Positions 12,240 to 19,922 are shown, counted from the stretch's first letter. The stretch: 64,000 bases of DNA from Trebonia sp963734665 (GCA_963734665.1 CAVTIR010000013.1:1902612-1966611), one strand, 5' to 3'. The notes: generated by a model not told the origin, from the letters alone. Numbers and translations: made by a program.

Positions 12240-12593
12240 ATGACACAGCCATCTCATGGCAGCGAGCACCGGATTGTGGTTGGCGTGGACGAGTCGGCAC
12301 CCTCGAAAGCGGGACTGACCTGGGTGATCAAGCAGGTTTGGCTTAGCGGTGCAGCAGTACAGGCGGTCACTGCCTGGGAATTCTGAGCCGTCACTTACGG
12401 GTATCAGATGCCGGTGGCGATTAACGTGGATTTCAAGGCGCTCGCCAGGACGATGCTCGCGCTTGCCATCGCCGAGGTGACCGACCCGCAGGAGCCGGTC
12501 AAGATCACGCCCATGGTAATGGGGGGAAACGCCGCGGGCCGCAAGACGCCAGGGACAACCCCCAACTTGCGGACACTTGCACTAAGTCAGTAG
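12240..12593 (+). pseudogene. Universal stress protein gene, broken by in-frame stop and truncated
   Basis: The ATG at 12240 follows GGGAGGAG. The product begins MTQPSHGSEHRIVVGVDESA and runs through a typical USP first strand and helix to AVTAWEF, where a TGA at 12384 interrupts. The same frame continues with AVTYGYQMPVAINVDF, ALAIAEVT and a VMGG stretch that corresponds to the USP core, then loses similarity before the ATP-binding GSRGxGG region. Only one nonsense codon separates two well-aligned parts, so decay looks recent. The 3' end overlaps the convergent permease gene by 12 bp. Universal stress proteins are core DosR targets in mycobacteria, which fits the location. Confidence 0.75.
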
Positions 12594-14939
12594 CTCGTAG
12601 GCGGGGTTGATCATTGTCGGGTGGCCGTTGGTGCCGATCCCGACTTTGCCCTCCAGCCGGATGCGGTTGCCTGGCTCGATGCCGGTGATGTGGGCGCGGC
12701 CGAGGAAGACCGCCGTGATTTCCCCGGTTGAGTCGGCGACCTCGCAGGCCAGGACATTGGTCCCGGCAGGCTGGCTGGGCCGGATCTCGGCGGCGCGCAG
12801 GCGGCCCTGGACGGTGGCGTGGCCGGGTTGGTGCAGTGACCCGATCGGTTGTGTTCCTGGTGGGGGTGCCGGCCACTCGTAGTCCTCCAGGTGCCCTGGC
12901 CTGGCCGCCGCGGCTGGCCTGGCCCGCTTCGCCCTCACCGTCTCTACCTTGTGCCTGACGTCGAAGGGGACGATCGTGGCCGTCGCGTTGGGAACGCGGC
13001 TGACCACGCGGGCGATCCGGTCCGCGGTGTGGTCGTGCAGCAGCCGCCCGGCCAGCGGCGGGTAGCAGCGGCGCGGCAGTACGACGGTGACGTGCGTGCC
13101 TGGAACGGTGGCGAGGGAGGTTGCCATTCGGGCTGTGGCGTGGGCCAGCCACCGGTCCGGGCAGTCGGTCAGTTCCAGGGGGATCCCGGTCCCGGCGTCC
13201 ACCCACTGGCGCTGGAGATGGTCTGCGCGTGCGCCGTCCAGGCTGAAGTGCACTGCCCGCAGGACGGTGGGCCGCAGGCTCCTGGCGTACTTCAGCGCGG
13301 CGATGCTTGATAGGTCGTAGCCGTCGACGAGAAGCAGCACGACCCGGCGGGAGTAGTTAGGCGGCTGCGTCCGCACGCCGCCGTCACCGTGGACGGGGTC
13401 GGCAAGGCACTCGGCCTCGGCCCGGTACTCCCGGTTGAGCCGGATGAGGGCGAACACCAGCACCGGGAAGATGATCACGATCAGCCACGCGCCCTCGGTG
13501 AACTTGACCACCGCGAACAGCAGCACCACCAGCGCGGTGTATATCCCGCCCGCCATGTTGATCACCAGCCGCCGGCGCCAGCCCGGCTCCCGGGTCCTGC
13601 GGTGGTACCTGGCCATCCCGAACCCGGCCATCGCGAACCCGGTGAACACGCCGATGGCGTAGAACGGGATGAGAGCGTCCACTGTCGCGCCCGCGACCAG
13701 CATCAGCGTCACCGAAAGCGCGGCCAGCAGGAGGATCCCGTTGGAGAACGCCAGCCGGTGCCCGCGCCGGGTCAGCCAGCGGGGAAGGAACGAGTCCTCC
13801 GCGACGAAGCTGGCGAGGAACGGGAACCCGGTGAAGCTGGTGTTCCCGCCGGTGAACAGGATGGCGGCGGTCGCGGCCTGCAGCACCAGGAACATGACCT
13901 GCCCCGCGGCGCTGTGACCGAAGACGGTTCTCGCCTCCTGGGCGAGCACAGTGGGGAATCCGGCGGTGTAGGGGATCGCGTGGGTGACGTGCGCGAGCCA
14001 GGAGATCCCCGCGATCAGGACAGCCACGAGCGAGCCCTGGGTGGCGAGGATCTGCCGGGCGTGCCGTCCTTCCGGCGGGCGCAGCGCGCTGACGGCGTTG
14101 GACACGGCCTCGATCCCCGTCAGTGAGGACCCGCCGTTGGCGAAGGCCTTCGCCATGATGTAGATGGCGCCGATGGCGATCAGCCCGGAGTGCGAGCCGA
14201 TGCCGACCGTGCCAGCTCCCGGAACGACGCGCGGAAGGCCACCGGCCACCAGCTCACGGACCAGGCCGGTAACGATCATCGCGAGCACCGAGCCGGCGAA
14301 GAGGTACGTGGGCAGTGCGAAGACCCGGCCGGCCTCGCGGATGCCGCGCAGGTTGCCGAGGCACATGAGTCCGATGGCGGCGATCGAGGTAACGAGCAGG
14401 ATCTTCGGGCCGACGACCGGGATGTGGGACAGTGCGGGGAACGCGGAAACGATCGCGGCGCTGCCGGCGGCCGTCTGGACCGCCACCGTGACCACGTAGT
14501 CGATGAGCAGCGCGACCGCGGCTACCTGGGCGACGCGCGGCCCGAAGTTCTCCCTGGCCACCACGTAGGACCCGCCCGCCCTGGTGTACACGGACACGAC
14601 CTCGCGGTAGGACAGCACGACAAGCAGCACGCCGAACAGGACCAGCAATGTCAGCGGAAGCACCAGGGTGAAGGCGGCCAGCCCGAAGAACGGCAGGAGA
14701 GCGTACAAGATCTCCTCGGTGCCGTACGCGGCCGAGGACAGCCCGTCGCACGACAGCACGCCGAGCGCCAGCGGCCTGGACAGCCGCTCGCCGGCCAGCT
14801 GCCCGGTGACCAGCGGCGGCCCGAGCACCCGGCACTTAACCGAGTACCAGAACCCATCCGGCGGATCCGGCACCAGCAGGTGTACCGCGTGAGCCGGCGG
14901 CTGTTCTCCGGCCGCCCGTACCGTCGTGGCTGCCACCAT
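12582..14939 (-). CDS. APC-superfamily permease fused to a C-terminal OB-fold domain
   Basis: A 785-residue protein. Residues about 40-480 are an APC transporter with 12 or so TM helices (SCDGLSSAAYGTEEILYALL, then SLTGIEAVSNAVSALRPPEG), close to the KimA/Rv2690c-type potassium or amino-acid permeases. A soluble region with VVLLLVDGYDLSSIAALKYA follows. The last 80 residues (VQGRLRAAEI to INPAYELLT, with ITAVFLGRAHITGIEPGNRI) match the OB-fold protein encoded near such permeases in mycobacteria (Rv2694c type). Here the two are one polypeptide. ATG at 14939 follows AGGAGGACACC. Two DosR-like boxes lie 66-79 bp upstream. Potassium uptake is inferred; the substrate is not proven. Confidence 0.88.
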   Translation of the reverse strand: MVAATTVRAAGEQPPAHAVHLLVPDPPDGFWYSVKCRVLGPPLVTGQLAGERLSRPLALGVLSCDGLSSAAYGTEEILYALLPFFGLAAFTLVLPLTLLVLFGVLLVVLSYREVVSVYTRAGGSYVVARENFGPRVAQVAAVALLIDYVVTVAVQTAAGSAAIVSAFPALSHIPVVGPKILLVTSIAAIGLMCLGNLRGIREAGRVFALPTYLFAGSVLAMIVTGLVRELVAGGLPRVVPGAGTVGIGSHSGLIAIGAIYIMAKAFANGGSSLTGIEAVSNAVSALRPPEGRHARQILATQGSLVAVLIAGISWLAHVTHAIPYTAGFPTVLAQEARTVFGHSAAGQVMFLVLQAATAAILFTGGNTSFTGFPFLASFVAEDSFLPRWLTRRGHRLAFSNGILLLAALSVTLMLVAGATVDALIPFYAIGVFTGFAMAGFGMARYHRRTREPGWRRRLVINMAGGIYTALVVLLFAVVKFTEGAWLIVIIFPVLVFALIRLNREYRAEAECLADPVHGDGGVRTQPPNYSRRVVLLLVDGYDLSSIAALKYARSLRPTVLRAVHFSLDGARADHLQRQWVDAGTGIPLELTDCPDRWLAHATARMATSLATVPGTHVTVVLPRRCYPPLAGRLLHDHTADRIARVVSRVPNATATIVPFDVRHKVETVRAKRARPAAAARPGHLEDYEWPAPPPGTQPIGSLHQPGHATVQGRLRAAEIRPSQPAGTNVLACEVADSTGEITAVFLGRAHITGIEPGNRIRLEGKVGIGTNGHPTMINPAYELLT

Positions 14940-14998
14940 GGTGTCCTCCTGACATCGTGCTGACAGCCAGCCAACCGCTTGTCCACGTCCTGGATCAG

Positions 14999-15025
14999 GG
15001 CCCTTAGTCAGGGACCTTCGGCACC
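14999..15025 (-). promoter_or_regulatory. Tandem DosR-like boxes upstream of the APC-OB permease
   Basis: GGGCC-CTTA-GTCAG (14999-15012) abuts GGGAC-CTTC-GGCAC (15012-15025). The second shares its first 12 bases with the PFOR-operon box. Centres lie about 66 and 79 bp before the permease ATG. Confidence 0.45.
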
Positions 15026-15178
15026 GGATGGCGTGAGCTCTGTCTCTCCCGGCGCCGCCCTGGCCTGAAGAGGCACATCGCGTCCTGGATCGGGATTGAG
15101 CAGGCCAGCGCTGGGGCGCTGTAGGGGCAGACGGGCTGCCGCAGGCAGGCCCTGGGCAGCTCATCAACTGGGTGCCGA

Positions 15179-15213
15179 GGGCATCAAGTCCCCCGTAGTG
15201 GGCCCGAAAGCCC
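15179..15213 (+). promoter_or_regulatory. Tandem DosR-like boxes upstream of the XRE-PPOX gene
   Basis: GGGCA-TCAA-GTCCC (15179-15192) and GGGCC-CGAA-AGCCC (15200-15213) have centres 21 bp apart, two helical turns. They lie about 94 and 73 bp before the ATG at 15280. The same spacing and distances are found at the alcohol dehydrogenase gene. Confidence 0.5.
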
Positions 15214-15279
15214 CTCTTCCTTCGCGGTCGGCAACGGACACGCTGGAAGGAGGCAAACAGGTGAAGCGAGGTGGTTGTG

Positions 15280-15999
15280 ATGACCGTGAATCAGGCACAC
15301 GGTGTGGCTGCAGAGGTGAGAGAAGGCTCTTGGGGCTGGCCGATACCACCCGATCCCGGTGACCTCAGCAGGCGCCTGGCGGCCCGGCGAGCGGAGCTGC
15401 GGCTCAGCGTCAGCCAGGTGGCCTTGCGGGCGCAGGTGGAGCCGCGGTACCTGGCGTACCTGGAGAACTTCACAGGCCACCCAGATGCCGCCACGCTGCG
15501 CCAGCTGGCGGCGGCGCTTCGCACCACTTCAGCCGCCCTGCTCGGCGCCGGGCAGGAAGCGCCGCCAGGCCGCGATCCCAAGGAGGCGTGCTGGGGCTCG
15601 TCAGGCCTGGTTGACCGGCTGACCGCGGCGGAGTGCTACCGGCTGCTCGCGCCACGGGGGATCGGCCGGATCGCCTTCGCTACCGCTTCCGGGCTGGTGG
15701 TCCTGCCGGTTAACTACGCGGCGACAGATGCCACGATCGTGATCCGGACCGGCAGTGGCTCGCTGATCGGCGTCCACGGCGACGGCCCGGTCTCATTCGA
15801 GGCCGACCACTTTGACCTGGAACTCGGCCAGGGGTGGAGCGTGCTGGTCCGCGGTGACGCGCACCGGGTGCTGCAGCCAGGCGAACTGCGGAATCTCAGC
15901 GAAGACTGCGACCTGCGACCCTGGCCCGCCGGAGAGCACGACCTGTTCGTCAGGGTCGTCCCGAGCCAGGTCACCGGCCGCCGCATCCGGTCCCAGTAG
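15280..15999 (+). CDS. XRE-family HTH fused to pyridoxamine 5'-phosphate oxidase-like domain
   Basis: 239 residues. Residues about 29-85 form a Cro/CI-type helix-turn-helix (RRAELRLSVSQVALRAQVEP, then LAYLENFTGHPDAATLRQLA). Residues about 108-237 form a split-barrel PPOX domain (LAPRGIGRIAF, GLVVLPVNYAATDATIVIRT, VSFEADHFDLELGQGWSVLV, ending VPSQVTGRRIR). Stand-alone PPOX proteins of this type are classic DosR-regulon members; the DNA-binding fusion suggests a flavin- or heme-sensing transcription factor (inference). ATG 15280 is chosen over GTG at 15271 and 15277 for its spacing to GAGG. It has tandem DosR-like boxes upstream and a terminator downstream. A PPOX paralogue without HTH lies at 19.5 kb. 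Confidence 0.85.
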   Translation: MTVNQAHGVAAEVREGSWGWPIPPDPGDLSRRLAARRAELRLSVSQVALRAQVEPRYLAYLENFTGHPDAATLRQLAAALRTTSAALLGAGQEAPPGRDPKEACWGSSGLVDRLTAAECYRLLAPRGIGRIAFATASGLVVLPVNYAATDATIVIRTGSGSLIGVHGDGPVSFEADHFDLELGQGWSVLVRGDAHRVLQPGELRNLSEDCDLRPWPAGEHDLFVRVVPSQVTGRRIRSQ

Positions 16000-16003
16000 G
16001 CCA

Positions 16004-16046
16004 GGACGTGGTGCCGCTGCCCGCGAGGGGCGGTGGCACCACGTCC
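16004..16046 (+). terminator. Hairpin terminator after the XRE-PPOX gene
   Basis: A 12-bp perfect stem (GGACGTGGTGCC and its complement) with a 19-base loop, 4 bp after the stop codon. Confidence 0.7.
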
Positions 16047-16115
16047 AGAAGTTCACCGCGGGGTGTCGCCGGTCCGCAGGTTTCGGCCCCAGCGGAACGG
16101 CGTCCCGACAAGCAC

Positions 16116-16151
16116 GCGACGGCCGCACGCCTTTTGGCGTGCGGCCGTCGC
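16116..16151. terminator. Bidirectional hairpin terminator
   Basis: A perfect 16-bp stem (GCGACGGCCGCACGCC and its complement) with a TTTT loop, placed between the 3' ends of the XRE-PPOX gene and the convergent DUF6893 gene. Confidence 0.85.
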
Positions 16152-16192
16152 ATTGCGTGAGCTGTTGATCTTGCGGCGAAGGCCGACCAGTC

Positions 16193-16303
16193 TCACATGT
16201 TGCGCATCTGCCAGAAGCGGCGGATGTCGTCCTTGCCCGCCAGCAACGCCACGCCTACGGCCGTAACCGCTGCCGCTGATCCCAGTACGAACCACGTCTT
16301 CAC
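16193..16303 (-). CDS. DUF6893-like small membrane protein (36 aa)
   Basis: A 36-residue protein starting with GTG at 16303 and reading MKTWFVLGSAAAVTAVGVAL then LAGKDDIRRFWQMRNM. It has one TM helix followed by the charged, RxxRxM-ending tail seen in actinobacterial DUF6893 proteins. The ribosome site AAGGAGG lies 7 bp before the GTG, better than most genes here, which makes a real gene likely despite the size. It is transcribed away from the cytochrome b gene and shares the region containing two DosR-like boxes. Its function is not known; a small subunit or stability partner of a membrane redox protein is a guess from context. Confidence 0.7.
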   Translation of the reverse strand: MKTWFVLGSAAAVTAVGVALLAGKDDIRRFWQMRNM

Positions 16304-16382
16304 CTGTTCCACCTCCTTGACTCCACGCCCCTAGTCCACGCCGCGCGACTGCGGTCTCGTAGGGATAAATGGCCAGGCCGGG

Positions 16383-16396
16383 AAGACAAACGTCCC
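16383..16396. promoter_or_regulatory. DosR-like box in divergent DUF6893/cytochrome b promoter
   Basis: AAGAC-AAAC-GTCCC: perfect right half-site, imperfect left half. Its centre is 86 bp before the DUF6893 GTG start on the minus strand and 160 bp before the cytochrome b ATG. Confidence 0.5.
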
Positions 16397-16442
16397 GGCA
16401 GAGTCTGGCCCGGAGAACTTGAGCGCGCGCTTTCCGGCAGAG

Positions 16443-16456
16443 GGGACAAAGGTCCC
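16443..16456 (+). promoter_or_regulatory. Perfect DosR-type box upstream of cytochrome b
   Basis: GGGAC-AAAG-GTCCC, a perfect 5-4-5 palindrome of the DosR core half-sites, centred about 100 bp before the ATG of the cytochrome b gene. Confidence 0.65.
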
Positions 16457-16548
16457 GGCGCCGGGTGACTCAGCTCCCTACAGGGGGTGCCCACCGCGCC
16501 TCAGAGTTAGCGGGTCAGTCATTTCACTCTGGCTACCCGGAGACCTCA

Positions 16549-18477
16549 ATGAACGCCCCGCTCGCAGCCCATGGCCCCGTGGCCATTGATCTCAACGCGC
16601 CCGGCAGGTACCTGACCTGGTCGATCTTCACGATCTCCGTGGCGAACTTGGTGCTGATCGCCGTGATGGTCGCGATCTTCGGGATCGCGCTCCTGGCGCC
16701 TTTCCCCGGGCGGCGCCGCGGTCCCGTGACCAGCGCGGAAACGGAGCCGGGCGACGCACTCGAGCCCGCTGACCCAGCGGAATCCGCTGACGGGGCGGAT
16801 CCCCTGCGCATCGCGGCGAGCCGCAGCGACGCCGACGACGCCGACGCGCGGATGTGGACGGCCCGGGTACGACGCCGGGCGCTGAGCCTGCTACCGCCGG
16901 GCAAGCTCCTGCCCGACCGCCAGCCGGCCTATGTCGCGTCGTGGGTCTACGTGTTCGGCGTGGCTACGCTCGCGGCGCTTGGCATGGCGATTGTCAGCGG
17001 GTTCGTGATCGCACTGGGGGGCACCGACTGGTGGCACATCAACCCGGTTGGTCACTTCTTCAACAGCATGCACCTGTGGAGCGTGGAGCTGTTCATGGCG
17101 TTCATGGTCATCCACCTGTGGGGCAAGTTCTGGATGGCGGCCTGGCGCGGACGGCGCGCGCTCACCTGGATCACCGGCGTGGTCGCGTTCATCGCCTCGG
17201 TCCTTGAGTGCTTCACCGGGTACCTGTCCCAGCAGAACTTCGACTCGCAATGGATCGCGACCAACGGCAAGGACGCGTTCAACGCGGCAGGAATCGGCGC
17301 GTTCTTCAACCTGATGAACTTCGGCCAAATGCTGCTGTGGCACGTGGTGCTGATCCCGATCCTGCTGGTATCCCTGGCCGGAGCGCACGTTCTCCTCGTC
17401 CGGGTACGCGGCGTCAGCCATCCGCTGCCCGCCCGCACCACCTGGCGCCGTTCGCGAGCGGAGCGCGCGGCCCAGCGCGCGGCTGACACGGCACCCTGGC
17501 GCGGCCCGACTCGGCGATATGACATCGTGAAGGAAGGGGCGATCGCCGCGCTCGTGGCGCTCGCTGTCACCGTCGGCCTGGCCGCGGTGCTCTCCTCGCC
17601 TGACGTCCCGCCCGTCACCGTGCGCAGCTGGGTCCAGGTGGCGCCAGCCGACTTCCTCGCCACCGCAGCCAGCGAACTGGACGGCACCAGCCTCACCGCG
17701 ACCTACGGGCCGCCGTACAACACCAACGGCAGCCCGCAGAGCGAGTTGTTCTCCCCGGCCAACGTACCCGGAGTAACACAGCCGATCGACCCGGCACAGA
17801 CGTTCGTGCTCGAGCCACTGGCCAAGACAGCACCCACTGACCCGCAACTGGCGGCGGCGCTCTCCATCTATGACGCGGCCTCGCCCGCGCAGCAGAGCAA
17901 GTGGGCAGCCAACTACGGCAACGCGGTAACCAAGGTCACGTTCACCGGCGGTACGCCGGTCCTACCAGCGGCGGACGACGGACCAGTGCCCGCCATGCTC
18001 GCCACCGAGCTCACCCTGGCCCGCAGCGGCGCGATCGACGCTGACCTGTCCGCCCAGCAGCCGTTCTACGGCACGGACTTCACCAAGCCCCTGCTGTTCC
18101 TCGAAGACGGTCAGTACTACGCCAACCAGGCGACAGCCATGCACCTGACCGGTGACCAGTGGGGCGTCATGAACGAGACCGGCAGCTATCCCGGCCAGCC
18201 CTGGCTATGGCTGTACCAGCTCTGGTACCACGTCCCCGGCTGGAGTAACTCCGCCAACGCCGACCTGATCGCCATCTACATGACCGGCCTGGCCACGCTG
18301 CTCCTGCTGCTGGTCCCATTCATCCCGGGACTACGCGACATTCCGCGCTTGATTCCAGTGCACCGACTTATCTGGCGGACTCCGCCGACTAGGCCCACGG
18401 CGCCGGCTGGAACATCGGCTGGAACGCCGCCCGCGCCGCGGCCCGAAGACCATACAGCAGCGTCGAAGCGGACATGA
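16549..18477 (+). CDS. Cytochrome b (b6/QcrB-like N-domain) with extracytoplasmic insert, orphan
   Basis: 642 residues. A first TM helix near 23-50 is followed by a charged linker and a cytochrome-b-type helical bundle at about 130-290. Heme ligands are visible as H175/H189 and H265/H280 (MHLWSVELFMAFMVIHLWGK; LLWHVVLIPILLVSLAGAHV), with the 13- and 14-residue gaps of b6/QcrB proteins, so two b hemes are expected. A further TM helix near 350 precedes a soluble segment of about 190 residues without recognised motif, and a last TM helix is near 585. No PEWY quinol-site motif, Rieske or cytochrome c gene is present, so this is not a normal bc1 subunit. ATG 16549 follows CGGAGACC; an upstream in-frame GTG at 16465 is too close to the DosR box. 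Confidence 0.85.
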   Translation: MNAPLAAHGPVAIDLNAPGRYLTWSIFTISVANLVLIAVMVAIFGIALLAPFPGRRRGPVTSAETEPGDALEPADPAESADGADPLRIAASRSDADDADARMWTARVRRRALSLLPPGKLLPDRQPAYVASWVYVFGVATLAALGMAIVSGFVIALGGTDWWHINPVGHFFNSMHLWSVELFMAFMVIHLWGKFWMAAWRGRRALTWITGVVAFIASVLECFTGYLSQQNFDSQWIATNGKDAFNAAGIGAFFNLMNFGQMLLWHVVLIPILLVSLAGAHVLLVRVRGVSHPLPARTTWRRSRAERAAQRAADTAPWRGPTRRYDIVKEGAIAALVALAVTVGLAAVLSSPDVPPVTVRSWVQVAPADFLATAASELDGTSLTATYGPPYNTNGSPQSELFSPANVPGVTQPIDPAQTFVLEPLAKTAPTDPQLAAALSIYDAASPAQQSKWAANYGNAVTKVTFTGGTPVLPAADDGPVPAMLATELTLARSGAIDADLSAQQPFYGTDFTKPLLFLEDGQYYANQATAMHLTGDQWGVMNETGSYPGQPWLWLYQLWYHVPGWSNSANADLIAIYMTGLATLLLLLVPFIPGLRDIPRLIPVHRLIWRTPPTRPTAPAGTSAGTPPAPRPEDHTAASKRT

Positions 18478-18504
18478 CAAGGTCGCGAACCTCGCCGCGC
18501 TGCT

Positions 18505-18542
18505 CGGCCCCGGCTAGGCGACGCGTCGCCTAGCCGGGGCCG
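18505..18542. terminator. Perfect 38-bp palindrome, terminator
   Basis: A 19-bp arm (CGGCCCCGGCTAGGCGACG) directly followed by its perfect complement, 28 bp after the cytochrome b stop. It can terminate transcription in both directions. The rest of the gap to 18761 shows nothing firm. Confidence 0.8.
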
Positions 18543-18761
18543 ACCCGATAGGTCAGCTTGAACCGCTCTCCCTAGTGCGTCGACCCGCTTGGAACTCGAG
18601 CCACCGCGCCTGCGCGTTCGGCACCTGCACCGCACGTGATACTCGCGGCGGCGCTGCGCACATTCCCGCCGCGCTGCTCGGCGTCGGCGGCGAACAAGAA
18701 CTCTCCGGCCGGGGAGCGCATGATCCACGCCCAGTAGGTAAAAGCCCGGCAGTACGCCTTC

Positions 18762-19241
18762 TCAGGCCACCACGTATTGACTCGTGTCATGGGACCTGGT
18801 GATCAGCCTGGTCCTGGTGTCCTGGAGGCGTCCCGCGAGTACCTCAAACAGCCGCTTGGTGAGCTCGTCCCTGAGGGCTGGGTCGACCGCGCAACGGTCC
18901 CTGACGGCCTGCGCGTTGAACTCGAACGCTTTGACCTCGGTGACGCATACCGCTCCGAACGCCCACCTGTACGGCGGGAGCAGCCAGGACCAGCCCACGA
19001 GTCCGCCGATGCCGACTCGGCCGATGACTGCCAGGCCCTCGCCGGGCACGAGCAGGTCCAGAGCGACATGACCGGACTGAACCAGCCAGAACTTGCCGGC
19101 GTAGTCGCCGTCGGCGAAGATCCGGTGCCCCGGGGGAAACATGACTTCCGACGCTGCCTCGGCGAGCGCGTCCAGATGACAGGTTTCCATCCCGCGCAGG
19201 AACCGCTGAGTGACTAGACCCGATGCGGTGACCTCCATCAT
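18762..19241 (-). CDS. Cyclic-nucleotide-binding-domain protein without DNA-binding domain
   Basis: 159 residues that form only the Crp/Fnr-type effector beta-roll: FLRGMETCHLDALAEAASEV, FADGDYAGKFWLVQSGHVAL, IGRVGIGGLVGWSWL, and a C-helix ending RLQDTRTRLITR. The winged HTH of Crp regulators is missing and the frame ends shortly after the C-helix, so it is a sensor or adaptor rather than a transcription factor. The usual cAMP phosphate-binding PRxA motif is replaced by PYRWAF, so ligand binding is uncertain. It starts at the ATG pair at 19241/19238 and has a DosR-like box 62 bp upstream. Confidence 0.82.
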   Translation of the reverse strand: MMEVTASGLVTQRFLRGMETCHLDALAEAASEVMFPPGHRIFADGDYAGKFWLVQSGHVALDLLVPGEGLAVIGRVGIGGLVGWSWLLPPYRWAFGAVCVTEVKAFEFNAQAVRDRCAVDPALRDELTKRLFEVLAGRLQDTRTRLITRSHDTSQYVVA

Positions 19242-19296
19242 TACCTCACCACCTTGCCTGTCTCCTCAGCATGCGTCGGTGGCGGCGCGGCCATTA

Positions 19297-19310
19297 GGGC
19301 CGAAGGGCCC
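19297..19310 (-). promoter_or_regulatory. DosR-like box upstream of the cNMP-binding protein gene
   Basis: GGGCC-GAAG-GGCCC. Read on the other strand it differs from the PFOR-operon box by one base in each half. It is centred 62.5 bp before the ATG at 19241. Confidence 0.5.
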
Positions 19311-19370
19311 TCCAGCCTGGTGACGTCCGGCCATACTGCCGCTGCTGGATGCGGCAGAAGACTCAGCGGT

Positions 19371-19439
19371 TTGTTCGAACCCCGCCGCTGCATGTCCTGC
19401 GGCAACTGCTTCGGCATGGTGCCCGAGGAAACCTGAGCG
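19371..19439 (+). pseudogene. Possible ferredoxin-domain fragment
   Basis: The frame reads LFEPRRCMSCGNCFGMVPEET before a stop. This resembles the YEARRCLSCGNCCECDGC block of the GltD-like oxidoreductase at the start of the window, but only three cysteines remain and no gene body precedes it. It may be a relic of a duplicated or deleted oxidoreductase gene. Similarity is short, so this is tentative. Confidence 0.25.
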
Positions 19440-19452
19440 ACGGCAAGGCAAA

Positions 19453-19493
19453 GCCCGGAATGCCAGGATGGGATCGCGCCTAGCATTCCGGGC
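19453..19493 (-). terminator. Hairpin terminator after the PPOX gene
   Basis: An 11-bp perfect stem (GCCCGGAATGC with complement) around a 19-base loop, 10 bp beyond the stop of the leftward PPOX gene. Confidence 0.7.
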
Positions 19494-19502
19494 AGCTACT
19501 GT

Positions 19503-19922
19503 TCAGGCGGCCCCGACTCGGCGACCGGTGATACGGGAGGGGACGATCCGGACGAACAGCTCCCGGTCTCCCGGGGCCCACGACTCGACGCCGGCCCGGC
19601 GGACCGCGTCCTCCTCGGCACCGGTGACGTGGTGAGCCGGGCCCTGGATGAGCACGCTCCAGCCCTGCCGGGTGGCCAGGTCGACGCTGTCGATCTCGAA
19701 CGCCACCTTGTAGTCGGCGTCGGCGATCCCGGTCCGCAGGTCCTCATCAAGCGGCCCGTTCGCCGCGGTGCGGAACACGACCGCCCCGTCCAGCAGCTCG
19801 TAGTTCACCGGCAGCACCGCGGGCCCGAACCGGCCGACGTAGGCGATCCGGCCGATGCCGCCCTCCGATATCAGCTTCAGGCACTGGTCTTCATCAAGCT
19901 CTTCGATCACGCGGTCAGCCAT
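19503..19922 (-). CDS. Pyridoxamine 5'-phosphate oxidase family protein
   Basis: 139 residues forming a split-barrel PPOX domain: IEELDEDQCLKLISEGGIGR, IAYVGRFGPAVLPVNYELLD, FEIDSVDLATRQGWSVLIQG, ending RIVPSRITGRRV. Relatives bind FMN, F420 or heme and are typical of the DosR regulon in mycobacteria and Streptomyces; the reaction here is unknown. ATG 19922 is preceded by AAAGGAG. It is divergent from the alcohol dehydrogenase and shares tandem DosR-like boxes with it. The C-terminus is about 40 percent identical by eye to the PPOX half of the XRE fusion at 15.3 kb, so the two are paralogues. Confidence 0.9.
   Translation of the reverse strand: MADRVIEELDEDQCLKLISEGGIGRIAYVGRFGPAVLPVNYELLDGAVVFRTAANGPLDEDLRTGIADADYKVAFEIDSVDLATRQGWSVLIQGPAHHVTGAEEDAVRRAGVESWAPGDRELFVRIVPSRITGRRVGAA

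Larger units (their letters stand above)
14940..15279. other. Divergent promoter region between permease and XRE-PPOX gene
   Basis: This 340-bp region holds no gene. It holds two pairs of DosR-like boxes: 14999-15025 for the leftward permease and 15179-15213 for the rightward XRE-PPOX gene. Each pair is 60-100 bp from its start codon. Confidence 0.5.

Noticed and set aside
18572..18790. A 72-codon minus-strand frame after the cNMP-binding gene
   Set aside because: Overlaps the cNMP gene end, has no ribosome site or recognisable motif; coding status not supported.
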